Origin: Pseudomonas fluorescens | GTDB taxonomy: Bacteria; Pseudomonadota; Gammaproteobacteria; Pseudomonadales; Pseudomonadaceae | NCBI RefSeq assembly: GCF_040448305.1 | Contig: NZ_CP148752.1 | Span: forward strand, 2,914,001-2,978,000 | Reading direction: 5' to 3' | Length of the DNA stretch: 64,000 bases | In this document: positions 15,994 through 22,981 of the stretch, piece after piece | How positions within the stretch are numbered: the stretch's first letter is position 1 | How the letters are laid out: each line of letters starts with the position of its first letter | Made by a program: the position numbers and the translations under genes | The notes under the pieces: generated by a model | Seen by the model: only the letters and a program-made list of their open reading frames with translations | Databases searched by the model: none | Told to the model about the DNA's origin: nothing

Positions 15994-16497
15994 TTAGCTC
16001 TCGCCGTCAAAGGCTCGCTGCAACGCGGCGATATCGAGTTTTTTCATCTGCATCATCGCGGCCATGGCGCGTTGGGATTTTTTCGTGTCGGGGTCTTTTA
16101 TCATGTCCATCATTGCGACGGGCACGATTTGCCACGACAGCCCGAACTTATCCTTGAGCCAGCCGCATTGCTGCGCTTCAGGCACGCCACCGGCCGACAG
16201 GTTGCCCCAGTAATGGTCGACTTCTTCCTGGGTCTGGCAATTGACCTGGAACGAAATCGCCTCGCTGAACTTGAACAGCGGTCCGCCATTCAGGCCAGTG
16301 AAGCTCTGCCCGTCGAGCTCAAAGCTGACGGTCATGACCGAGCCTTCGGGGCGGCCGTGGAACTCGAACCCGGCGTTGCCGTAGTGGGTCATGCCGGTGA
16401 TTTTCGAATGATCGAAGATCGAACAGTAGAACTTCGCGGCATCTTCGGCTTGATCTTCAAACCACAGGCAGGGCGTGAGTTTTTGAACGCGTTGCAT
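15994..16497 (-). CDS. VOC-superfamily PhnB-like protein
   Basis: A 167-residue protein of the PhnB/3-demethylubiquinone-methyltransferase-like branch of the vicinal oxygen chelate superfamily. The opening is QKLTPCLWFEDQAEDAAKFY, followed by GSVMTVSFELDGQSFTGLNGG and the conserved WLKDKFGLSWQIVPVAM. The biochemical role of this branch is unsettled. I chose ATG 16497, with GAGGAG 8 nt upstream; the GTG at 16506 would leave no gap to that site. No operon partner is evident. Confidence 0.85.
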   Translation of the reverse strand: MQRVQKLTPCLWFEDQAEDAAKFYCSIFDHSKITGMTHYGNAGFEFHGRPEGSVMTVSFELDGQSFTGLNGGPLFKFSEAISFQVNCQTQEEVDHYWGNLSAGGVPEAQQCGWLKDKFGLSWQIVPVAMMDMIKDPDTKKSQRAMAAMMQMKKLDIAALQRAFDGES

Positions 16498-16585
16498 GGC
16501 GGGCACTCCTCGGCAGGTTATGCAGGCTGGATTTAAAGCGTAGCCAGCCCAGAGGAGTTCGGCAGTACCGTAGATCGACCCGCGC

Positions 16586-19075
16586 TCAAAATTGCCAGCG
16601 GGTGGTCAGTTGCAGGGAGCGAGGCTCGCCGTAGAAGCCGGTGCCAAAGTTGCCCAGCCCGGTGTAGTAGGTTTTGTCGAAGAGGTTCTTCACGTTCAAC
16701 GTAGTGCTCAGGTGCTCGTTGAAGCGATAGCGCGCCATAACGTCCACCAACGCATAGCTGCGCTGGGTGATGGTCGAGTTCTGGCCGAAATTGACGGTGT
16801 CGGCGGGGTTGGGCTGGAACACGTTGCCAAAGAACTCGCTCTGCCAGTTCACGCCGCCGCCGAGCGTGAGGGGGCTCCATCGCCCCGGCAACCGATAAGT
16901 GCTGAACAATCGCACCAGTTGTTCCGGTGTCGTGGTTTGCAGGATCGAACCGTAGACATAATCGCCTTGGGCATCGCGGGTATGGTTGTAGGTATAGCCG
17001 GCCGACAGATTCCAGCCTTCGCTCACTTCCCCCGTCAGTTCGATTTCAAAGCCCTTGGTGGTCGCGCCCTGCACCGCACGGTACACCGACTCGGCGTCGA
17101 CGCCGCTGACGTATTCGGCGATGTTGTCCTGTTCGATGCGATAGAGCGCGAACCTGGCATTCAGGCGACCGCCGTAATAATCGGCCTTGATCCCCGCCTC
17201 GTAGCTGTTGCCTTGCACCGGGTCGAGCAATTGCCGATTGGCGTCCTTGCTCATTTGCGGCTGATAGATGCTGGTGTAGCTGCTGTACAGCGAGTAGGTG
17301 TCGTCGAGGTCGTAGATCAGCCCGGCGTAGGGCGTGACCACGCCGGTCTGGCGATAGCTGTCGCGGATGTCGGCGGTGTCCGGAGCGCTGTAGTCCAGAT
17401 CATCATGACCCTTGAAATCACTGATCCGCGTGCCGAGGATCAGCGCCAGGTCGTCGCTGGTTTTGAGTCGGGTAGCCAGGTAGACGCCGGTCTGGCGCTG
17501 CTCGATATCGTTGTCACCCACCCGTGGAATGTCCGGTTTCGCAAACTCGCCGTGCCAGTCGAAAATGCTGCCATTCAAGGGCGGATAAACCGAGCCGTAG
17601 ACCGGGATGTCCTGGCGGGTGTTCATCGACATGAAGCCTGCGATCAATTCATGCTCGCGGCCGAACAGGGCGAAAGGGCCGGTCAGGTTGATGTCGATAT
17701 TGTCCTGGACCTGATCGCCTTCGAACTTGCCCATGTACATGAACATGCCGCCCCCGGTGACCGGGTCCGGATTGCCGCCGCTGGCGGAGGCAAGGAAGGT
17801 GTCGTGCTTGCGGTGCTTGCGGTCGTAACTCACCTTGAGGACCCATTCGTTGTTCAGTTGCTGATTCACCGAGGCGAAGAGTGTCTGGTTGTTGAAGTCG
17901 CGGCGGCTCCAGTCCGTGGCTGGGTTGAACGAGCGCGAGAAGTCGGTGCGTGAGCCGTCGCTGTTGTACATCGGGAAACCGGTCCAGCTGGCGCCACGGG
18001 AGCGGGTGTTCTGTTGGTCGATGCCGAATGTCAGCAGTGTGTTCGGTGTCAGGTCGGCTTCGAGAATGCCGTAGGCGATGTCCTTGGTGTTCTGGTAGTG
18101 GTCGACATAGGCGCTGCGGTCCTGGTAAACCCCGACAAAGCGTCCACGCAAGTGACCGCTTTCGATCAGCGGGCCAGCGATATCCGCTTCGCTGCGGTAG
18201 CTGTCCCAGGAGCCGACGGCAGTGCTGACCGCGGCCTGGAATGCCTGGGTCGGGCGTTTCCTGATCAGGTTGACCGTCGCCGACGGATCCCCCGAACCGG
18301 TCATCAGGCCGGTTGCGCCCTTGATGATTTCGACGCGGTCGAAGATCGCCATGTCAGTGCTGGTGGTGCCGTAATCGTAGACACCGTCGTAGTCAGTGTT
18401 GACGCCGTCGTACTGGAAATTGGTGATCGGCAGGCCGCGGCTGGAGAACTCCCAGCGCTCGCTGTCGTAGTTTTGCACGCTGATGCCGGGTACGCGGCGC
18501 AAGGCGTCGGCGATGCTGGTGGAACCCTGGTCGTCCAGGAGTTGACGGGTGATGACCGTGACCGATTGCGGTGTTTCGCGCAGGGACAGGGGCAGACCGG
18601 TGGCCGTAGAGGTCGAACCAATGGTGTAGGCATGTGAATCTTCGCTGATTGGCCCCGGCGCTTGTCCGGAAATGTTCGTGGCGCCCAGTTCCAGCGTGCC
18701 TGTTGCGGCGGACGCGGCGCGCAGCACATAACCGCCGTGACCCTGGGCTTGCGCTTGCAGGCCAGTGCCTTGCAGCAATTGATGCAACGCTTGCGGCTCG
18801 CTGTAGTCGCCGCTCAGGCCAGGGCTGCGTTTGCCAGTTGCCAGGTCGTTGTGCCCGGCGAGAAACACGCCTGCTTGCTCGGCAAAACGGTTGAGGGCGC
18901 TGACCAGGGAGCCGGCAGGGATCGCGTAATGACGTTGTTGCCCGCCGGATAGTTCAATGCCCGAGAGGGTGTCGGCTCGGACTGTTGGCGCTGCAAAACC
19001 CGTCAAGCCGAACGCCAAGACCAGCACCGACAGGTGCAAAGCGCAGGAGCGGCGAGTAAGGGTGACGCGCGACAT
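16586..19075 (-). CDS. TonB-dependent siderophore receptor with STN signalling domain, FpvA-like
   Basis: An 829-residue outer-membrane transducer. A signal peptide (to about residue 34) is followed by an STN domain (YAIPAGSLVSALNRFAEQAG, then GDYSEPQALHQLLQGTGL), the plug (RETPQSVTVITRQLLDDQG, EIIKGATGLMTGSGDPSA) and a barrel ending LTTRWQF. The STN domain contacts the FecR-type regulator when the siderophore binds. FecR and FecI genes lie directly upstream on the same strand, so this is a complete cell-surface signalling set. Its plug and barrel are clearly paralogous to those of 8686-10929. The ligand is not identifiable from sequence. Confidence 0.93.
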   Translation of the reverse strand: MSRVTLTRRSCALHLSVLVLAFGLTGFAAPTVRADTLSGIELSGGQQRHYAIPAGSLVSALNRFAEQAGVFLAGHNDLATGKRSPGLSGDYSEPQALHQLLQGTGLQAQAQGHGGYVLRAASAATGTLELGATNISGQAPGPISEDSHAYTIGSTSTATGLPLSLRETPQSVTVITRQLLDDQGSTSIADALRRVPGISVQNYDSERWEFSSRGLPITNFQYDGVNTDYDGVYDYGTTSTDMAIFDRVEIIKGATGLMTGSGDPSATVNLIRKRPTQAFQAAVSTAVGSWDSYRSEADIAGPLIESGHLRGRFVGVYQDRSAYVDHYQNTKDIAYGILEADLTPNTLLTFGIDQQNTRSRGASWTGFPMYNSDGSRTDFSRSFNPATDWSRRDFNNQTLFASVNQQLNNEWVLKVSYDRKHRKHDTFLASASGGNPDPVTGGGMFMYMGKFEGDQVQDNIDINLTGPFALFGREHELIAGFMSMNTRQDIPVYGSVYPPLNGSIFDWHGEFAKPDIPRVGDNDIEQRQTGVYLATRLKTSDDLALILGTRISDFKGHDDLDYSAPDTADIRDSYRQTGVVTPYAGLIYDLDDTYSLYSSYTSIYQPQMSKDANRQLLDPVQGNSYEAGIKADYYGGRLNARFALYRIEQDNIAEYVSGVDAESVYRAVQGATTKGFEIELTGEVSEGWNLSAGYTYNHTRDAQGDYVYGSILQTTTPEQLVRLFSTYRLPGRWSPLTLGGGVNWQSEFFGNVFQPNPADTVNFGQNSTITQRSYALVDVMARYRFNEHLSTTLNVKNLFDKTYYTGLGNFGTGFYGEPRSLQLTTRWQF

Positions 19076-19086
19076 GAAGTTCCCGG

Positions 19087-19147
19087 CAATCTAACGGCTT
19101 TAAGGGTTAACCGAGCGAAAACCCGAAAAGGGTACCGGCACGACGAA
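19087..19147 (-). promoter_or_regulatory. Leader element shared by both TonB receptors
   Basis: On the minus strand this gap between FecR and the receptor reads TTTTTTC, a GC-rich interval, TACCCTTTTCGGG and TTTTCGCTCGGTTAACCC. The same order precedes the other receptor (10973-11025). It could contain the promoter recognised by the FecI-type sigma factor encoded just upstream. Confidence 0.45.
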
Positions 19148-19158
19148 AAAAATCAGCT

Positions 19159-20142
19159 TCACGCTTTCGCGGCAACATTGACCCACCAGTCCAGCGGCTT
19201 TTCCAGCCGGATCGGCAACGCCGCTTCCAGCAGGCGCAAGGCCTGGTCAGTATCTTTGAGCGGGAACGAACCCATGACCGGTAACCCGGCAACGGCCGGG
19301 TCGCAGCCCAGATGTCCGGGGCGATAACGGCTTAATTCCTCGAGCAACTGGCCCAGCGGCAGGTTGTCTGCCAGCAACAGTCCACGGCGCCAGGCTTCAC
19401 GGCTTGGCGTGGCAGCAGTCGGGGCAGGGAGGTGGTGTTCGCTGAACGACAGTTGTCGTCCAGCCTCGACCACCTGCACCAACCCATGGGCGGTGCGGAC
19501 TTCGACGGCGTCTTCGTAGACATTCAGCAGCGTTTGCCGGTCGTCCTGACGTACGCTGAAACGCGTACCCAGTGCGCGCATCCGGCCCTCGTTGGTTTGC
19601 ACCAGCAACGGACGAACGTGGTCCTTGGCGGTGTCGATCAACACTTCCCCGGCCTGCAACAGCAGCAGGCGTTGCGTGGCGTCGAAACGCACGTTGATTG
19701 CGCTCAACGCGTTGAGCCAGATCTGGCTGCCATCACTGAGGCGGGCTTCGCGGGTTTCGCCGGTGCCGGTGGAGAGGTCGGCGGTCCAGCGCGCCAGTGT
19801 GAGCGGCAGGGCGGTTTCCCTCCAGGTACTCCACCCCAACAAACCACCCGACGCCAGGATCAGCAGACTCTTGGCGGTCCGGCGACGACTGATTGGCATG
19901 CGCCCGGCGTTGCGCAACACCTGGCCGGCCGCTTGCTGATGATCGTCCTGCAACGCGGCAAAGCGCTGGCCGACCCGTTCGACATACTGCCAGGCCGCCT
20001 GATGTTCGCCGCTTTGCGCCAGCCAGGCCTGCCAGTGTTGACGTTCCTGCTCGCCGACCTGCTCATCATTGAGTTGCACATACCACTGCGCCGCTTGCTC
20101 AAGGCTTCCATGGCTGATGGCGTTGGTGGCGATCCGGTTCAT
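19159..20142 (-). CDS. FecR-type anti-sigma/transmembrane regulator
   Basis: A 327-residue FecR protein. The cytoplasmic N-terminal domain (DUF4880-like, QAAQWYVQLNDEQVGEQERQ) is followed by one hydrophobic segment around residue 90 (SLLILASGGLLGWS). The periplasmic FecR domain (LSTGTGETREARLSDGSQIW and later LLLQAGEVLIDTAKD) receives the signal from the STN domain of the receptor. It holds the ECF sigma factor inactive until the receptor is occupied. It overlaps the sigma gene by 4 nt and precedes the receptor by 83 bp. Confidence 0.93.
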   Translation of the reverse strand: MNRIATNAISHGSLEQAAQWYVQLNDEQVGEQERQHWQAWLAQSGEHQAAWQYVERVGQRFAALQDDHQQAAGQVLRNAGRMPISRRRTAKSLLILASGGLLGWSTWRETALPLTLARWTADLSTGTGETREARLSDGSQIWLNALSAINVRFDATQRLLLLQAGEVLIDTAKDHVRPLLVQTNEGRMRALGTRFSVRQDDRQTLLNVYEDAVEVRTAHGLVQVVEAGRQLSFSEHHLPAPTAATPSREAWRRGLLLADNLPLGQLLEELSRYRPGHLGCDPAVAGLPVMGSFPLKDTDQALRLLEAALPIRLEKPLDWWVNVAAKA

Positions 20143-20663
20143 TGAATCAACAGGCCGTCGAGTTCGGCCTCAAGGATCGCGCAATGCATCAAGGCCTGGG
20201 CCAGGTACTTTTTCACCATGCGCTCGCACACGCCGATTTCCTCGGCAATGACGCGGTAAGGCAGGCCGTGCAGCTGCGCCAGAATGAACGCCTCGCGCAC
20301 GCGTTGGGGCAAGCGTTGCAGCATGGCGTCCACTTCATACAGCGTCTCAACGATGATCGCGCGCTGCTCCGGCGAGTGCTGGACCACCTGGGGTTGCGCG
20401 GCCAACGTGTCGAGCCACGCCTGTTCGAGCTGTCGCCGCCGCCAGTGATCGATGCACAAGCCCCGGGCGATGGTCGCCAGGTAAGACCGTTCGTGGGTTT
20501 CGCCGTCGAATACCTGTGGGCGCTTGAGCGCGCGGATGAAGGTGTCGTGGGCCAGGTCGGCGGCATCGAACGCATTGTTCAGGCGTCGACGCAGCAGCTC
20601 GTGCAACCAGCGGTGATGGCTGATGTAGAGGTTCTGGACGCAGGAGGTGTCGGCAACCGTCAT
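20139..20663 (-). CDS. FecI-type ECF sigma factor
   Basis: A 174-residue ECF sigma factor of the iron-starvation group. Region 2 is LAHDTFIRALKRPQVFDGET and RSYLATIARGLCIDHWRRRQ; region 4 is QRLPQRVREAFILAQLHGLP followed by IAEEIGVCERMVKKYLAQAL. It directs transcription of siderophore receptor genes. The receptor at 16586-19075 is the obvious target, and the second receptor is a possible one because of the shared leader. The gene overlaps fecR by ATGA. A weak Fur-like site lies at 20700-20716. Confidence 0.93.
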   Translation of the reverse strand: MTVADTSCVQNLYISHHRWLHELLRRRLNNAFDAADLAHDTFIRALKRPQVFDGETHERSYLATIARGLCIDHWRRRQLEQAWLDTLAAQPQVVQHSPEQRAIIVETLYEVDAMLQRLPQRVREAFILAQLHGLPYRVIAEEIGVCERMVKKYLAQALMHCAILEAELDGLLIQ

Positions 20664-20699
20664 CGTGAGTGCATGTCCGTGGGCGATCCGCGCCCTTGT

Positions 20700-20716
20700 G
20701 CAAATAAGAATTGATC
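20700..20716 (-). promoter_or_regulatory. Possible Fur site upstream of the FecI-type gene
   Basis: GCAAATAAGAATTGATC resembles Fur sites found before iron-starvation sigma genes, but it matches the 15-mer consensus at only about half the positions. Its place, roughly 40 bp before the start, fits iron repression. Confidence 0.35.
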
Positions 20717-20789
20717 GCGATTAAAGCAAAAGGCCATGAGCAGTGCAAATGATATTGGTTTGCTTTTAGCTCGTGTCGGAATTAATGTA

Positions 20790-20846
20790 GTCATAATGAC
20801 TTTATGTTGGGTCATTGTGACTATTTTTAGTGTTGGTCATATTGAC
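20790..20846 (+). promoter_or_regulatory. Three NorR/FhpR-type enhancer sites
   Basis: GTCATAATGAC (20790-20800), GTCATTGTGAC (20811-20821) and GTCATATTGAC (20836-20846) are near-identical palindromes obeying GT-N7-AC, the core recognised by the nitric-oxide activator NorR and its Pseudomonas homologue FhpR. NorR is known to act through three such sites upstream of a sigma-54 promoter. The array lies 100-155 bp before ppyR. The regulator is not encoded in this window. Confidence 0.7.
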
Positions 20847-20887
20847 TGCTGATGCCTAAGAGGCTCGATCTGCAAGGGCTGTCGAGA

Positions 20888-20903
20888 TGGCACGGATCGT
20901 GAA
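20888..20903 (+). promoter_or_regulatory. Possible sigma-54 promoter of ppyR-nnrS
   Basis: TGGCACGGATCGTGAA has a perfect -24 element TGGCACG, but GTGAA replaces the usual TTGCA at -12. It is placed correctly between the enhancer array and the gene. The poor -12 keeps confidence low. Confidence 0.35.
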
Positions 20904-20944
20904 ACAACAACCGTACAACTGAACGACTTCAGGAGTACCGGAAA

Positions 20945-21193
20945 ATGTCCCAACTCTTCAGCAGCCCTCAGAACGTTTTGCACCTGTCGAGTCACGTGCT
21001 CGGGGTGGGCCTGGCCATGCTGCTTGCCGGCATCTACGGCGCCTATCTGTACGCCGGCTCGCTATCAATCCCGGCATTGGTGTCGATGCATGCAATGATC
21101 ATCCTTGGTCCGACCTTGCTGAAAATCGGTTATGTGATGCGGCTGCTGTCCCAGTATCGCCTCAACGCACCGGCAGTCGGAGCGATCGCTTGA
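20945..21193 (+). CDS. ppyR: PpyR-like small membrane protein
   Basis: An 82-residue protein with two predicted transmembrane helices (VLGVGLAMLLAGIYGAYLYA and LVSMHAMIILGPTLLKIGYV). Its size, its opening (SSPQNVLHLSSHVLG) and its position directly before an NnrS gene match P. aeruginosa PpyR (PA2663, next to PA2662), reported as a membrane regulator affecting psl and pyoverdine genes. That identity is from memory of context rather than a search. It overlaps nnrS by one base, has AGGAG upstream, and follows the triple NorR-type site array, which points to a nitric-oxide response. Confidence 0.62.
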   Translation: MSQLFSSPQNVLHLSSHVLGVGLAMLLAGIYGAYLYAGSLSIPALVSMHAMIILGPTLLKIGYVMRLLSQYRLNAPAVGAIA

Positions 21194-22347
21194 TGCGCAA
21201 GTTGGCCGCTGCTCCCGTTTTCAGCCTGGGCTTTCGCCCGTTCTTTCTCGCCGGAGCGGGGTTCGCGGCGATTGCCGTGGCCCTCTGGGCCGCCTGGCTG
21301 TACGGCCATTTATCCGGTACGCAACCGGTGGGTGGCATGCTCGCCTGGCATCGGCATGAAATGCCCTTCGGTTTTGCCGGTGCGATCATTGCCGGGTTCC
21401 TGTTGACCGCAGTGCCGAACTGGACCGGTCGGCCGGGGCTCAGTGGTTGGCCGCTGATCGGGCTGGTGCTGGTATGGCTGCTGGCGCGTCTGGCGTGGTT
21501 CCTGCCGATTTCTTCGTCGCTGTTGTTCGTGATGGAAATTCCATTTCTGCCGCTGTTGGCCTGGGTGCTGGGGCGAGATCTGGTGGCTGCCTGCAAGCGC
21601 GAAAATTATCCGATTCTGTTGATGATCACGTTGCTGGCTGGCTGTCAGGCATTGACGCTGACCGGCATCGTCCTGGATGACGCCGATCTGCAACGGCACG
21701 GTGTGTTGGCCGCTTTGTGGTTGATCGGCGCGCTGATGAGTGTGATTGGCGGTCGTGTGATTCCGTTCTTCATCCAGCGTGGACTGAATCGTCCTGCCGC
21801 GCCTGCAGTGAACCCGTTACCCGGCAAAATGCTAATGGCTAGCGCCATGCTCGCGGCGGTTTCGTTTGCCGGTGGTTTGAATGATGTCCCCCGGCTTTGG
21901 CTGGCCGGTTTGTTTGGATTGATGAGCGCGCTGCATGTGATACGCCTGTGGCGCTGGCATGATCGGGGACTGTGGCGGGTGCCGTTGTTGTGGTCGTTGT
22001 ATCTGGCCTATGCCTGGATTGTGATCGCGACGCTGGCCATGACGCTGTGGCATGCCGGTTTGATCCATCAGCAAACCCTGGCCACTCATGCGCTGGCGGT
22101 AGGCGGTATTGGCGGGTTGATCCTGGCGATGATCGCGCGGGTCCGTCTCGGTCATACCGGGCGTGAGTTGAAACCGTCCAGGATGATCGTGGCGGGTTTT
22201 ATCGTGCTGCTGGCGGCCGGGGTGTGCCGGGTTGGGCTGGTGGCATTTTCCACTAATGGGTTGGCGCTGTCGGCGCTTCTCTGGTGTACGGCGTTTGGCC
22301 TGTTCGTGTGGCGTTATGCCAGGATACTGTGGCGTCCGAGGCTCTAA
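21193..22347 (+). CDS. nnrS: NnrS-family heme-copper membrane protein
   Basis: A 384-residue polytopic membrane protein with about twelve hydrophobic segments. Family marks are SLGFRPFFLAGAGFAA near the N-terminus, WHRHEMPFGFAGAIIAGFLL with conserved histidines around residue 55, and GGRVIPFFIQRGLNR in the middle. NnrS binds heme and copper and protects against nitric-oxide stress, partly by preventing iron-nitrosyl damage to metabolic enzymes. It starts at ATG 21193 (ATGA overlap with ppyR). A clean terminator follows. The upstream NorR-type sites agree with this role. Confidence 0.9.
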   Translation: MRKLAAAPVFSLGFRPFFLAGAGFAAIAVALWAAWLYGHLSGTQPVGGMLAWHRHEMPFGFAGAIIAGFLLTAVPNWTGRPGLSGWPLIGLVLVWLLARLAWFLPISSSLLFVMEIPFLPLLAWVLGRDLVAACKRENYPILLMITLLAGCQALTLTGIVLDDADLQRHGVLAALWLIGALMSVIGGRVIPFFIQRGLNRPAAPAVNPLPGKMLMASAMLAAVSFAGGLNDVPRLWLAGLFGLMSALHVIRLWRWHDRGLWRVPLLWSLYLAYAWIVIATLAMTLWHAGLIHQQTLATHALAVGGIGGLILAMIARVRLGHTGRELKPSRMIVAGFIVLLAAGVCRVGLVAFSTNGLALSALLWCTAFGLFVWRYARILWRPRL

Positions 22348-22360
22348 GCCAAGCTTGCAT

Positions 22361-22385
22361 AGCCGCCCATCGAGGCGGCTTTTTT
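22361..22385 (+). terminator. Intrinsic terminator after nnrS
   Basis: AGCCGCC, a 6-nt loop, GGCGGCT, then a run of T. It ends the ppyR-nnrS transcript 14 bp after the stop. Confidence 0.9.
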
Positions 22386-22518
22386 GTGACCGGTGGTCGA
22401 TGCATCAGGACACCGGGGAAAATTGCGCTTAGCTAAAGGGATAACCCGAGGCGCGCGCAGGTGTTCCAGGACCACAGCGACGCCCCTTCAGATCACCCTG
22501 AGTCTGAGGAACCGCGCC

Positions 22519-22974
22519 ATGCTCACCCTGAACATCAATGGCCAGGATCAGGAGCTGGATGTCCCCGCCGACATGCCGCTGCTCTGGGTCTTGCGCGATG
22601 TTGCCCACCTCACCGGCACCAAGTTCGGCTGTGGCATCGCCCAATGCGGGGCCTGCACCGTGCACGTCGATGGCGCGCCGCTGCGCTCCTGCATCACGCC
22701 GGCCACGGCCGTGGCCCACGGGCAAAAGATTCTTACCATCGAGGGCCTGTCTGCGGATGGTTCGCACCCGGTGCAACAGGCTTGGGCGGAACTTGACGTG
22801 GTCCAGTGTGGTTACTGCCAGTCCGGGCAGATCATGTCGGCGGCGGCGTTGCTGGCGAAGATTCCGCAACCGACCGACAGCGACATCGATCAGGCGCTGT
22901 CCGGCAACATCTGCCGTTGCGGCACTTACCCGCGGATCCGCGCGGCGGTCAAACGCGCCGCCGAGCTGGGTTGA
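22519..22974 (+). CDS. 2Fe-2S subunit of an IorA-like molybdenum hydroxylase
   Basis: A 151-residue protein with two [2Fe-2S] motifs. The plant-ferredoxin-type cluster is CGIAQCGACTVHVDG with a fourth Cys in LRSC; the C-terminal cluster is CGYCQSGQIM with NICRCGTY. It passes electrons from the molybdopterin subunit encoded 7 bp downstream to an acceptor. This is the small subunit layout of isoquinoline 1-oxidoreductase (IorA) and related aldehyde or N-heterocycle dehydrogenases. The start has GAGGA 8 nt upstream. The substrate is unknown. Confidence 0.9.
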   Translation: MLTLNINGQDQELDVPADMPLLWVLRDVAHLTGTKFGCGIAQCGACTVHVDGAPLRSCITPATAVAHGQKILTIEGLSADGSHPVQQAWAELDVVQCGYCQSGQIMSAAALLAKIPQPTDSDIDQALSGNICRCGTYPRIRAAVKRAAELG

Positions 22975-22981
22975 GGTGAGC

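Noticed and set aside
20711..20724. TTGATCGCGATTAA as an Anr box
   Set aside because: One of the ten defined bases is wrong and it overlaps a Fur-like site; no -10 at the required distance was convincing.
22538..22981. Longer frame fusing the two Mo-hydroxylase subunits
   Set aside because: The upstream part is out of frame with the real 2Fe-2S gene and is a shadow; the large subunit starts at 22982.
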